A stretch of 64,000 nucleotides of DNA, taken from assembly GCA_910588045.1 (NCBI GenBank), contig CAJUPS010000008.1, forward strand, positions 8,594 through 72,593. Direction: 5' to 3'. A program made the position numbers and the translations under genes. The notes beneath the pieces are model-generated. The model was given only the letters and a program-made list of their open reading frames with translations, ran no database searches and was not told the origin of the DNA. Shown here one piece after another: positions 38,375 to 47,387 of this stretch (its first letter is position 1; each line of letters starts with the position of its first letter). The stretch comes from an uncultured Oscillospiraceae bacterium (lineage in GTDB: Bacteria; Bacillota; Clostridia; Oscillospirales; Oscillospiraceae).

Positions 38375-40084
38375 ATGAAGCTCACCACCGCCAGCCGCAC
38401 CTTCCAGCTCCTCACCCGCATCCTGGACGTGCGTACCCCCACCGAGCCCTTCCTGCCCTCCGTCCCGGAAAAGCCCGCCATCCCCCTGGGGGACGTACAG
38501 CAGCCCTTCCCCCGGGCCACCCCGGAGAGCCAGGGCCTCTCCTCCCGGCACATCCGGTCCTTCCTGGAGGAGCTGGACCGCGGCCGGGACCTCTACGCCC
38601 AGGACGTGATGATCCTCCGCAACGGAAAGGTGGTCTGTGAGGCCGCCTACGGTTCCCAGGACCTGCGCTCGGCCAAGTACACCTTCTCCGCCTGCAAGAG
38701 CGTGGTATCCCTGGCCGTGGGGCTGCTGGTGGACGACGGACTGCTGTCCGTCCGGGACACGGTAGCGGACATCTTTGACGAGGACGGCTCCCACCGCCGC
38801 AAGCTCAAAGGCATGACCGTGGAGGACCTGCTGACCATGCGCTCCGGCGTCCTGTTCACCGAGGCGGAGGCCCTGACGGAGGCGGATTGGGTCCGCCGGT
38901 TCCTGGAGGACTCCCTCCAGGGCGAGCCGGGCACAGAGTTTGCCTACAGCAGTCTGAACACCTACATGCTCTCCGCCATCGTCTGCCGCAAAACCGGAAA
39001 GAGCCTGACGGAGTTTCTCCGGGAGCGCCTGTTCGCCCCCATGGGCATCACGGACTTCCACTGGGAGACCTGCCCCAAGGGCATCGAGAAGGGCGGCTGG
39101 GGCCTCTACATCCGCCCTGAGGACCTGGCGAAGCTGGGCCAACTGGTGATGGATGGCGGTCTGTGGCGCGGAGAGCGGCTGATTTCCCGGGAGTACCTGG
39201 CCGCCGCCACCACGGCCCACGCCGTTCCCCCGGCGGAAACCGGGGATTTCAACTACGGCTATCAGATCTGGGTGGGGCGGCACGAGAACACCTTCCTGTT
39301 CAACGGAATGTTGGGCCAGAACGTCCTGGGCTTCCGGGACACGGGGATCATCGTCGTATCCCACGCCGGTGCGGACACAGACTTCCAGGAGAGCCGGTAT
39401 TTTGAAATCGTCAGCCGGTACTTCGGCGGCGCTTTCCCCGCCCAGGTCCCGGAGGACGCGGAGGCCCAAGGGGCGCTGGCGGACACGGTTCGCTCCCTCT
39501 CCGCCTACAGCCGGGAACCCGAGCCCATCGGCTCCGCCGCCGCGCCCTTCCTGAACCGCTCCTTCGTCGTCCGGGACAGCCGCGCCGCCTCCGTCGGCCT
39601 GCTCCCCCTGGCCCTCCAGGCGCTGTACAACCACTACGCCGCCGGGGTGACATCCGTGGCCGTCAGCGCCAAGGGTGAGCTGCCGGAATTGATCTACCGG
39701 GAGGCAGACGCGCTCCACCGCCTCCCGGTGGGCCTGGGCCGTCCGGCAGTGACAGAGCTGGACTTCCACGGGAACGTGTTCCACGTGGCCGCCCTGGGCC
39801 GCTTCACCCACGACGAGGAGGAGCGCCCCGTGTTCTACATCCGTCTGGACTTCATCGAGACGCCCTGCGTCCGGATCCTCAAGCTGGTGCTGGATGGGAA
39901 CCGGATGCTCCTGCGGCAGACGGAGACGCCGGGGATCCCCTACATCAGCGGAAAGCTGTCCCAGGCCGCGCAGTCTCCCCTATATCGTCCCCTGCTGCTG
40001 GTGGCCGCGGGGGGCGCGGAGGAGGACTACCTCCTATTCAAAACCCAGCAGGTGCTCTCCCCAGAGCTGACCTGCTCAGAATAA
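38375..40084 (+). CDS. Serine beta-lactamase-fold hydrolase (class C / esterase type)
   Basis: 569 residues from ATG 38375 (AAGGAG upstream). Residues about 50-340 form the beta-lactamase fold: SACK (SxxK), YSSLN (YxN), and HAG late. The remaining 200 residues are a separate C-terminal domain of unknown type. No signal peptide is visible, which is unusual for a true beta-lactamase and suggests a cytoplasmic esterase or peptidase. Resistance should not be assumed. Confidence 0.85.
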   Translation: MKLTTASRTFQLLTRILDVRTPTEPFLPSVPEKPAIPLGDVQQPFPRATPESQGLSSRHIRSFLEELDRGRDLYAQDVMILRNGKVVCEAAYGSQDLRSAKYTFSACKSVVSLAVGLLVDDGLLSVRDTVADIFDEDGSHRRKLKGMTVEDLLTMRSGVLFTEAEALTEADWVRRFLEDSLQGEPGTEFAYSSLNTYMLSAIVCRKTGKSLTEFLRERLFAPMGITDFHWETCPKGIEKGGWGLYIRPEDLAKLGQLVMDGGLWRGERLISREYLAAATTAHAVPPAETGDFNYGYQIWVGRHENTFLFNGMLGQNVLGFRDTGIIVVSHAGADTDFQESRYFEIVSRYFGGAFPAQVPEDAEAQGALADTVRSLSAYSREPEPIGSAAAPFLNRSFVVRDSRAASVGLLPLALQALYNHYAAGVTSVAVSAKGELPELIYREADALHRLPVGLGRPAVTELDFHGNVFHVAALGRFTHDEEERPVFYIRLDFIETPCVRILKLVLDGNRMLLRQTETPGIPYISGKLSQAAQSPLYRPLLLVAAGGAEEDYLLFKTQQVLSPELTCSE

Positions 40085-40090
40085 CAGAAT

Positions 40091-40124
40091 GAGCGTCCCG
40101 GGACCATTTCATCCCGGGACGCTC
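40091..40124. terminator. Bidirectional terminator
   Basis: A 13-bp perfect stem (40091-40103 with 40112-40124) between convergent genes. Confidence 0.85.
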
Positions 40125-40130
40125 CCTCTG

Positions 40131-40523
40131 TTACTCCGATTTCTCCGCAAACAACTCCTCCACAAGCTCCTCCGCCTCCGCGAGACGCGCCGCGGGAACA
40201 AAAAACCGGAGGGTTTCCGCCAGCGAACCCGTCTTGATGGCCAGCCCGGCTCCCAGAGAGCTCTCCTTGACAAAGGGGATGTCGTGCTGCCGAAGAACGT
40301 CCGCCAGCATCCCCGCCCAGATCGGGCTCTTCTCCGTCAGGAAGCACATGCCCTCCTGTTTCCCGGCCGGGGGCGCTGTCAGGGTCTCATAGGTCTCCAT
40401 GCTCATGATCACCAGGTCGCCGTAGCCGTTTTTGGTGATGAAAATCGGCTCATTTTTCGCGTGACAGAGCTCTGAAATCTCGGTCGTATTGCGCAGGTCG
40501 GTGATCGGTCTGATCTGCGGCAT
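40131..40523 (-). CDS. PHD/YefM-like antitoxin domain fused to DUF2007
   Basis: 130 residues. The first 50 or so match the PHD/YefM antitoxin fold (ITDLRNTTEISELCHAKNEP, ITKNGYGDLVIMSMETYE). The rest fits DUF2007, a small signal-transducing-type domain: AGMLADVLRQHDIPFV and VPAARLAEAEELVEELF. No toxin gene (Doc, YoeB, RelE) lies on either side. It may be a stand-alone repressor. GGGAGGAGATGAT precedes ATG. Confidence 0.75.
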   Translation of the reverse strand: MPQIRPITDLRNTTEISELCHAKNEPIFITKNGYGDLVIMSMETYETLTAPPAGKQEGMCFLTEKSPIWAGMLADVLRQHDIPFVKESSLGAGLAIKTGSLAETLRFFVPAARLAEAEELVEELFAEKSE

Positions 40524-40703
40524 ATCATCTCCTCCCTTCTATGTGCATAATTATAGCATAATTACGCGCATCCTGCAACCGTTTTTTTACCAGATGACCT
40601 TTTGGAAATTTTACAAGTGAGCCTTGCTGGACAACTTTCCTCCCCTGTGCCATACTGTAGATGCCGGTAATAACAGGAATATCAACTGATTGGAGGAGGA
40701 TTT

Positions 40704-41675
40704 ATGCCGTTGTCCATTGGAGAAAAGATTTCCCTGCTGCGGAAGGAACGGAATATCACCCAGACAGAGCTTGCGGAGTACCTCTTTTTAGCGCCGCAGA
40801 CGGTTTCCCGATGGGAGGCGGGCGGCGGAACGCCGGAGATCACCCTGCTGCCCAGAATCGCGGCCTTTTTCAGCGTGAGCATCGATGAGCTGTTCGGGGT
40901 GACTTCCCTGAAACGGGCGGAGGACCTGGTGTGCAAATACTCCGTCCTGCGGGACGAGCGGTCCTTTCAGGAGGCTATGGAGTGCGTGAACTCTCAGATG
41001 CAAACCATCGGCGCTGCTCTCAAAAGCGGCGCGGAGGACCCCGCCGGACTGGAGGCAGACCTGGACCAGCTGGAGGCGGAGAAGATGCACCTGTGGATCC
41101 AGCAGGGCCGGGAAGCCTTTCAGCGGGCTTTGAACATCGCGGATTCCTTTGTGGAGAAGACGGAGGGGCGTCCGGAACACCTGTGGTATCTGCCCATGCG
41201 GCTGCAAAGAAATCAGCTGCGCGCGAACCTGGGAGTAGGGCGGGACGTTCTGGCGGAGTGCAGGAAAAACTTTGTGGAAGGTCCGGACGTGACCACGCTC
41301 CAGCTGTATCTCAACATGCTGTCAGAGCTTCAGAACTATGGGGCGGTCCTTGACATCCGGAATACGGAACCCGCAGTTGAGGAGATTCTATTTCCGGTCT
41401 CGGAGAAGAATCTGGACATATGGTGGCTGCTCGTGAAAGCCGCCGCCGAAACAGACCGTGCGGATTTCATTGCCCAGTATCTGTCACCCATCCTGGCGGT
41501 CTGCACAGAACGGGATGAATATGAGTTTCTTATGGTCCTGCTCCCCTTCTATCAGAGGGGGCGGCAGGAGGAACAACTGGCGGAGGCCAAGGGGAGGCTG
41601 CTGTCTCTGCTGCCGGGAATGGGGTTCAACCAGTATTTTGAAGAAAAGGTCAGACAGAGGATCGAAGCATTCTGA
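40704..41675 (+). CDS. XRE-family transcriptional regulator with a helical C-terminal domain
   Basis: 323 residues. The helix-turn-helix covers about residues 5-62 (IGEKISLLRKERNITQTELA, PQTVSRWEAGGGTPEI). The remaining 250 residues are all-helical, with TPR-like spacing. This layout is common in Rgg-type and other peptide-responsive regulators, but the ligand cannot be told. GGAGGAGG precedes ATG 40704. Confidence 0.85.
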   Translation: MPLSIGEKISLLRKERNITQTELAEYLFLAPQTVSRWEAGGGTPEITLLPRIAAFFSVSIDELFGVTSLKRAEDLVCKYSVLRDERSFQEAMECVNSQMQTIGAALKSGAEDPAGLEADLDQLEAEKMHLWIQQGREAFQRALNIADSFVEKTEGRPEHLWYLPMRLQRNQLRANLGVGRDVLAECRKNFVEGPDVTTLQLYLNMLSELQNYGAVLDIRNTEPAVEEILFPVSEKNLDIWWLLVKAAAETDRADFIAQYLSPILAVCTERDEYEFLMVLLPFYQRGRQEEQLAEAKGRLLSLLPGMGFNQYFEEKVRQRIEAF

Positions 41676-41694
41676 ACCCGGTCCGGCACACAGC

Positions 41695-41737
41695 AAAGAG
41701 GGAGCTTCCGGGGTTTTTCCCGCAAGCTCCCTCTTTT
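41695..41737. terminator. Bidirectional terminator
   Basis: AAAGAGGGAGCTT pairs with AAGCTCCCTCTTT, with T-run on each side, between the convergent XRE and spoIVA genes. Confidence 0.87.
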
Positions 41738-41739
41738 GT

Positions 41740-43218
41740 TTACAATATGATGCAGATCAGTCCGCCGCTGCCCTCGTTGACGATTCTTTGCAGCGTCTCT
41801 TGGAATTTCAGCCGTGCATCCATGGGCATCCGGTAGAGCTTCGCCTGCAAGTCCTCGTTGACCAGCTCGTGGAAGCTGCGGCCGAAGATGTTGCTCTCCC
41901 AGATCTGGGCCGGGTCGCCGGAGAACTTCTCCATGAGGTAGTTCACCATATCCTCGCTCTGCTTCTCGTTGCCCACGATGGGGGACACCGTGGACTCGAT
42001 GTCCACCTTGAACATGTGAATGGACGGGGCGCTGGCCTTCAGCTTCACGCCGTAGCGTCCCCCCTGCCGCATGATCTCCGGCTCCTCCAGCAGCAGCTCC
42101 TCCATGGTGGGCATGACGATGCCGTAGCCGGTCTCATACACGTTGGTCAGGGCGTCGGACACCTTGTCGAACCGGGCCTTTACCCCCGCCAGGTTGGTCA
42201 GCAGCTCCATCAGGTCCCCGTCGTCGGCCACCGTAAATCCGGACTGGGTGGACAGCGTCTCGTAGAACAGGGACCTGGGCAGCTGGAGCTCCGCCGAGGC
42301 CACGCCCTTCCCCAGGTCGATGGACAGCACCCGGCTGAGGGAGATGTTCTCCTGCTCCCCCATCTCCTTGACCACGCTCTCCACGTCCCGGATGTGGGCC
42401 ATCCGGTTTCCGCCCTCCCGGACCACGCCGTAGACCGCCGTCTGGATGGGGTGGCCCACCGGAAGCGCGTCCACCCAGGCGGGCAGGAAGAAGCGCAGCT
42501 CCCGCAGGGGGAACTCGTAGAGGATGGATTTGATGATGTACGTGATGGACTCCTCCGTCAGCTCCAGGCAGTTCACCGGCAGGCACTGGACGCCGAAGCG
42601 GCTGGCGATGTCCCGGCTGATGCTGACGGCCCGGCTGCCCCGGGGGTCCTGGGAGTTGAGCAGCACCACGAAGGGCTTGCCCAGCTCCTGGAGCTCGGTG
42701 ATGACCCGCTCCTCCGCCTCCAGGTAGTCCTCCCGGGGGATGTCGGTGACGGAACCGTCGGTGGTGATGACCACGCCCACGGTGGAGTGCTCCTGGATGA
42801 CCTTCCGGGTGCCGATCTCGGCGGCCTCGGCCATGGGGATCTCGTGGTCCATCCATGGCGTCATGACCATCCGGGGTTCCCCGTCCTCGAACTGTCCCAT
42901 GGCCCCCGGGACCATGTAGCCCACGCTGTCGATGAGGCGCACCGCGAAGCTGGCCCCGCCCTCCAGGGTGATGTCCACCGCCTCCTCAGGGACGAACTTA
43001 GGCTCGGCGGTCATGATAGTCTTCCCGCTGCCGGACTGGGGGAGCTCGTCGATGGCTCGCTCCCGGCGGTAGACGTTGTCGATGTTGGGGATGACGCAGG
43101 TCTCCATGAACCGCTTGATAAAGGTGGACTTTCCCGTCCTGACCGGTCCCAGCACTCCCACAAACAGGGAACCGCCGGTCCGTGTGGCAATATCCTGATA
43201 GAGATCCGTGTTTGTCAT
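41740..43218 (-). CDS. spoIVA: Stage IV sporulation protein A, spore coat morphogenetic ATPase
   Basis: 492 residues from ATG 43218 (GGGAGGTAACT upstream); the longer in-frame start lies beyond the promoter. Walker A is GPVRTGKST, as in all SpoIVA. The middle domain and the C-terminal end (GGLICIIL) also fit. Length equals the Bacillus protein. SpoIVA binds and hydrolyses ATP to polymerise on the forespore membrane, held there by SpoVM, and recruits coat and cortex proteins. A SigE-type promoter lies upstream. Single gene. Confidence 0.98.
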   Translation of the reverse strand: MTNTDLYQDIATRTGGSLFVGVLGPVRTGKSTFIKRFMETCVIPNIDNVYRRERAIDELPQSGSGKTIMTAEPKFVPEEAVDITLEGGASFAVRLIDSVGYMVPGAMGQFEDGEPRMVMTPWMDHEIPMAEAAEIGTRKVIQEHSTVGVVITTDGSVTDIPREDYLEAEERVITELQELGKPFVVLLNSQDPRGSRAVSISRDIASRFGVQCLPVNCLELTEESITYIIKSILYEFPLRELRFFLPAWVDALPVGHPIQTAVYGVVREGGNRMAHIRDVESVVKEMGEQENISLSRVLSIDLGKGVASAELQLPRSLFYETLSTQSGFTVADDGDLMELLTNLAGVKARFDKVSDALTNVYETGYGIVMPTMEELLLEEPEIMRQGGRYGVKLKASAPSIHMFKVDIESTVSPIVGNEKQSEDMVNYLMEKFSGDPAQIWESNIFGRSFHELVNEDLQAKLYRMPMDARLKFQETLQRIVNEGSGGLICIIL

Positions 43219-43291
43219 AGTTACCTCCCATGCGCCCAGGCGCATTTTTGTAAAACCTCCGTGCGTGGGAGGTTTTCCTTCTACTGTTGTA

Positions 43292-43320
43292 ACTGTATGA
43301 CAGCCTGGCCGGAAATATGC
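43292..43320 (-). promoter_or_regulatory. SigE-type promoter of spoIVA
   Basis: Leftward GCATATT (43320-43314), a 14-nt spacer, then CATACAGT (43299-43292). This is close to the mother-cell SigE consensus. The leader has two hairpins (43252-43276 and about 43230-43245), the second next to the ribosome site. Confidence 0.72.
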
Positions 43321-43553
43321 ATCGACAAAGATGCGAAGCATCTTTGTCGAAAGGGTTCCGCTTTGCTCTGCGCCTCGGTTGTCCGCTTACAGCGGACAAT
43401 TCGACGCTCGCTCCGCGCAAAGTGTTTTTCCGAGGTACACGCCCCCGGAAAAACGATTGAAATTTATTTGCCGCCTGCGGGCGGCAAACTCCTGCGGAGG
43501 GCTTTGGGGGAAAGTTGAACCAGCCCTCCGTTTGAGAGGGCCGGTCCAGCTTT
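43321..43553. repeat. Hairpin-rich intergenic stretch upstream of spoIVA
   Basis: Several perfect short inverted repeats: GACAAAGATGC/GCATCTTTGTC near 43323-43347, TTGTCCGC/GCGGACAA near 43378-43400, and GCCGCC/GGCGGC near 43471-43487. Then comes a long imperfect hairpin at 43511-43553 that probably ends the ABC exporter transcript. No open frame with a ribosome site. Confidence 0.5.
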
Positions 43554-43555
43554 CC

Positions 43556-45403
43556 TCAATAATACTGCGCCTGAGCTCGCCAGAGTTGGGCGTAAAGGCC
43601 CTCCTCCTGGGCCAGGAGCTCCTCATGGGCGCCGGTCTGGACGATGGCCCCGCCGTCAAAGACATACACCACGTCACAGAACCGGCAGGAGGACATGCGG
43701 TGGGAGATATAAACGCTCGTCTTTCCCTCCACCATCCGGCCGAAACGGCTGTAGATCTCGTACTCGCTGACCGGGTCCAGGGCGGCGGTGGGCTCGTCTA
43801 AGATGACCACGGGGGCGTCCTTGTAGAGGGCTCGGGCGATGGCCAGCTTCTGGCCCTCGCCGCCGGAGAGCTCCACGCCGTCCTCCTTCTGCTGGAAGAG
43901 GCCGGTGTCCAGCTTTTCCGGCATGGCCGCCACGCACTCACGCATTCCGGATTTCTCCAGACAGTCCCAGACCCGCCTATGGTCGTAGTCCACGCTTGCC
44001 GCCACGTTCTCCCCCAGCTTCATGGAGAAGAGCTTGAAGTCCTGGAACACCACCGACAGCAGGGACAGGTACTCGCCGTAGTCGTACTTGCGGATGTCGA
44101 TGCCGTTGAGCAAGATTTCCCCCTCCGTGGGGTCGTAGAGGCGGCAGAGGAGCTTGATGAAGGTGGTCTTCCCCGCACCGTTGGGGCCCACGATGGCCAG
44201 CTTCTGGCCCTTGGGCAGGGTGCAGGTCACGTGGCGGAGGCTCCACTGCTCCTGGTTGGGGTAGCGGAAGCTCACGTCCCGGAACTCCAGGTCGTAGTCC
44301 CCGTCGTCCCGCTTCTCCACGGGGAGGGTGCCGTTGTATTTTTGCGAGGGGGTATCCAAAAAGGCGGCGAACTCCCGCATGTACTTCCTGTGGAGGTCCA
44401 GGTGGCCCAGCATCTCGATGCCCTGGCTCACCGCCCCGGCGAAGGCGGTAATGGCCCCCACCTGCATGGACACCGCGCCCACGGTGATGAGGCCCGCCAT
44501 GGCCTTGAGACCCACGAAGGCGTAGGACAGGAGCACGGTCAGCAGGTTCACCACCGAGATCAGGGAGCGGATCGTCTGAGCCCGCATGTAATTCTTCCTG
44601 AACCGGGCGTTTTTGGTCTTCTCGTTGCGCATGAATTTGTCCAGGACCATACCGCCCAGGTTGTAGGTCCGCATATCCTTCCCCACCGGGTAGTCCACCA
44701 GGCGGTAGAAGGCCCCGAAGCGGCGGTTGCCGTCGATGCCGTCCTCGTACATCTTCATATCCGCCTCGTTGACCCATTTGGTCAGAGGGATGCTCGCCGC
44801 CGTCACCCCTAAAGCGGCCGCCAGCAGCGCCAGCGCCGCCCAGGGGGCGTTCAGGAAGCGCACCCACGCCGGGGCGTCCGGGGCCACATTCCCCGGGACA
44901 AACAGGCGGCTCACCGTCAGCAGGGCATAGAGGATGGTCGCCCCGTGACCTAGAGCATCGGCCAGGTCATAGAGAAACCCCAGCGTGCCGCCACCGCCGC
45001 CGCAGTTCCGGCTGGCCTCCACGGCCCGGGTCTTCCTGTCCATGATCTCCTGGGTCTCCAGCTGCTGATAGTCCATGGTCAGACACTTCTTCATAACCGC
45101 CATATCCGTCAGATTGTCGGACTTGCGCAGCTGGCTGTCCTTGTAGGGCTTCAACAGTCGGACGGCCAATCCGATGCCAAAGTTCAGACCCACCATCCAC
45201 CAGACCAGGGTCATGACCCCCTCGCCGCCGGTCAAGAGGCAGTCCAGGATCTTCGCCCCCAGGATGATGCTCACAAAGGGAAACGCCGAATCCAGCAGGG
45301 CGCACAAAACCGTCACCGGCAGCAGTCCCGGCATTTCCTCCGATACCACCCGGAGGGACGCGCGGAAGTCCCGGAAAAATTCCCGCAGCTCAGTTTTCTT
45401 CAT
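43556..45403 (-). CDS. ABC exporter half-transporter (second subunit)
   Basis: 615 residues from ATG 45403 (GGAGGGCGGCAGTC upstream). The N-terminal 350 residues hold the six-helix membrane domain. The ATPase domain has Walker A GPNGAGKT, the signature LSGGEGQKLAIARAL, and Walker B VVILDEPTAALDP. It overlaps the stop of the first subunit by 14 nt, so the two form a heterodimer. An unusual feature is the degenerate-looking Q to E change in the signature (SGGEG for SGGQ). Substrate unknown. Confidence 0.92.
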   Translation of the reverse strand: MKKTELREFFRDFRASLRVVSEEMPGLLPVTVLCALLDSAFPFVSIILGAKILDCLLTGGEGVMTLVWWMVGLNFGIGLAVRLLKPYKDSQLRKSDNLTDMAVMKKCLTMDYQQLETQEIMDRKTRAVEASRNCGGGGGTLGFLYDLADALGHGATILYALLTVSRLFVPGNVAPDAPAWVRFLNAPWAALALLAAALGVTAASIPLTKWVNEADMKMYEDGIDGNRRFGAFYRLVDYPVGKDMRTYNLGGMVLDKFMRNEKTKNARFRKNYMRAQTIRSLISVVNLLTVLLSYAFVGLKAMAGLITVGAVSMQVGAITAFAGAVSQGIEMLGHLDLHRKYMREFAAFLDTPSQKYNGTLPVEKRDDGDYDLEFRDVSFRYPNQEQWSLRHVTCTLPKGQKLAIVGPNGAGKTTFIKLLCRLYDPTEGEILLNGIDIRKYDYGEYLSLLSVVFQDFKLFSMKLGENVAASVDYDHRRVWDCLEKSGMRECVAAMPEKLDTGLFQQKEDGVELSGGEGQKLAIARALYKDAPVVILDEPTAALDPVSEYEIYSRFGRMVEGKTSVYISHRMSSCRFCDVVYVFDGGAIVQTGAHEELLAQEEGLYAQLWRAQAQYY

Positions 45404-47207
45404 GACTGCCGCCCTCCTTCTTGTCCTTGTACCAGGAGCTCTGTATCTCGAACAGTTTCGCGTAGGCCCCGCCCAGATCAAGCAGCTCCCGATGGGTCCC
45501 CATCTCCGTGATGCGGCCATTTTCCATGTAGACCACCCGGTCGCAAAACTGGGTGGACCCCAGGCGGTGGGAGATGAAGACGCTGGTCTTGTCCGCCGTC
45601 TCCCGGGCGTACTTCCGGTACAGGTCCGCCTCCGCCAAGGGGTCCAGGGCGGCGGTGGGCTCGTCCAGGATCAGCAGGGGCGCGTCCTTATAGAGCGCCC
45701 GGGCGAAGGCCAGGCGCTGCCGCTGGCCGCCGGAGAGCTCCACGCCGTCCTTCTCCATCTGCTGGGTCAAGCTGGTATCCAACCCCCTGGGCAGGGCGGT
45801 AACGGCCTCCCGCAGTCCCGCCTTATCCAGCGCCTTCCAGGCCCGCTCCCGGTCATACGCCTCCCGTCCGGCCAGGTTCTCCCCAACGGCGAAGGGCAGC
45901 AGGTTCACGTCCTGGAACACCGTTCCCACCAGCTTGAAGTATTCCTTCCGGCCGAACTGCTCCACAGGTATGCCGTCCATCAGAATCTCCCCGCTGTCCG
46001 GGCGGTAGAGGCCGTTCAGCAGCTTCACCAGCGTGGTCTTGCCCGCGCCGTTGAGCCCGACGAGGGCGATCTTCTCCCCCGGCTCCAGGGTGAGGCTCAG
46101 GTGGTCTATGGTCGGCGCGGACCCGCCCGGATAGGTGAAGGTCACGTCCCGCAGCTCCACCCGGGGCGGGCGGCAGACGGAATCCGCTTTCACGCCGCCG
46201 CCTGCGGGGGGTGCGTCGTCCCGCTCCATGAAGACCCGGTAGTTGTCGAAGGCAATGTTGTTGTAGAGGGTGTTGTCCGTGGTCTGGATGAACTCATTGA
46301 GCCAGGTCGTCAGGGCGGCGATGATCCCCAGGGAGAAGGTGAACCCCGCCGCGTCCGTCTCTCCCGCGAGAAACGCCGAGACCAGCACCGTATAGGCCAG
46401 AATATCCCGGAGGGCCAGGAACAGGGTATCGCTGGTCAGGGCAGCGATCCTCCTCCTGTCCAGCCCCCGCCGCCATGCCCACTCCTTCTGCAAGATCGCC
46501 CGCACGGAGGCAATGAACCACCCCTCCATCCGGTAGAGCCGCACATCCTTTCCGTTGACCGGATCGTCGGACTGGGCGAGGAGGTAGTCCCGCTCCCGGT
46601 AGCTCTGGATGCGCTCCGGCTGCGTGCGCTCCTCATACCGTCGGATCACCGCGTCCAGCCCCATGCCGACAGCGGTCATGCCCGCCAGCACCAGCAGGAT
46701 GCGCCAGTCCAGCGCCACCGCCGCCGCCCCGTAGGTCAGGATGCCCAGCAGACTGCGCAGCCAGGGCTCCATGGCCCAGACCATGGCGTCCACGCCGCCC
46801 GCCATCGGGTTGCCCGCCATATTCTTGGCGGCCGCCAGCCGTTTCTGGCCCTCGGCGGACTCCAGACAGCCGTAGTCCATGGTCAGGGCCTTTTCCATCA
46901 GCATCCCCACACACGCCTCCATGCGGAAGTCCTTGCGCAGGATGATGTTCCGGTTCTCCAGCCAGTCCCGCAGGAGGGTGGCGGCGGCGTAGAGGACCAT
47001 CAGTCCCCCGATCACCGCCAGATACCGCCCCATGCCCCCGCCCCGGGTCAGCGCCGCCACCGCCGCCGCGGGCAGCAGGGCGGAGAGGAGCGGCAGAAGC
47101 AGCTTCATTCCCACGAGCGCCCCCAGCAGCAGGGGGAACCGTTTTTCGTACTGGACCAGCCGCTTCAGAAGCCATATCTCATTGCTGAGAGCGGAATGTC
47201 GTTTCAT
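45390..47207 (-). CDS. ABC exporter half-transporter (first subunit)
   Basis: 605 residues from ATG 47207 (GGAGGGATGTATC). Membrane domain up to about 340. ATPase domain: Walker A GLNGAGKTT, signature LSGGQRQRLAFARAL, Walker B LLILDEPTAALDP, and HRLGSTQ. The canonical signature here, against the altered one in its partner, fits an asymmetric heterodimer. A TATACT -10 box lies at 47239-47244. Agr-type two-component genes lie just upstream and may control it. Confidence 0.92.
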   Translation of the reverse strand: MKRHSALSNEIWLLKRLVQYEKRFPLLLGALVGMKLLLPLLSALLPAAAVAALTRGGGMGRYLAVIGGLMVLYAAATLLRDWLENRNIILRKDFRMEACVGMLMEKALTMDYGCLESAEGQKRLAAAKNMAGNPMAGGVDAMVWAMEPWLRSLLGILTYGAAAVALDWRILLVLAGMTAVGMGLDAVIRRYEERTQPERIQSYRERDYLLAQSDDPVNGKDVRLYRMEGWFIASVRAILQKEWAWRRGLDRRRIAALTSDTLFLALRDILAYTVLVSAFLAGETDAAGFTFSLGIIAALTTWLNEFIQTTDNTLYNNIAFDNYRVFMERDDAPPAGGGVKADSVCRPPRVELRDVTFTYPGGSAPTIDHLSLTLEPGEKIALVGLNGAGKTTLVKLLNGLYRPDSGEILMDGIPVEQFGRKEYFKLVGTVFQDVNLLPFAVGENLAGREAYDRERAWKALDKAGLREAVTALPRGLDTSLTQQMEKDGVELSGGQRQRLAFARALYKDAPLLILDEPTAALDPLAEADLYRKYARETADKTSVFISHRLGSTQFCDRVVYMENGRITEMGTHRELLDLGGAYAKLFEIQSSWYKDKKEGGSHEEN

Positions 47208-47271
47208 GATACATCCCTCCTTTGCCGTTGATGGGGACAGTATAGCACAACTATTCCCCAAAAAGAAAATC

Positions 47272-47362
47272 CGCGCACGAATTGCAGAAATTCGTGCGCG
47301 AATTGCATAGGTGGCGCGCAGCGCTGCCGGGACCGGTCGTTGGGCGCAGCCCAATGACGGTC
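47272..47362 (-). terminator. Two hairpins between the kinase and exporter genes
   Basis: A 12-bp perfect stem (47272-47283 with 47289-47300). A second, GACCG-type hairpin at 47331-47362 includes TTGGGC/GCCCAA. They sit downstream of the kinase stop and before the exporter promoter. Neither has a strong T-run. Confidence 0.5.
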
Positions 47363-47387
47363 CCCGTGCAGGCTGACCACCGGCCCG

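Noticed and set aside
40131..40523. Complete toxin-antitoxin pair
   Set aside because: Neighbours are a beta-lactamase-fold gene and an XRE regulator; no toxin-size frame with a ribosome site was found.
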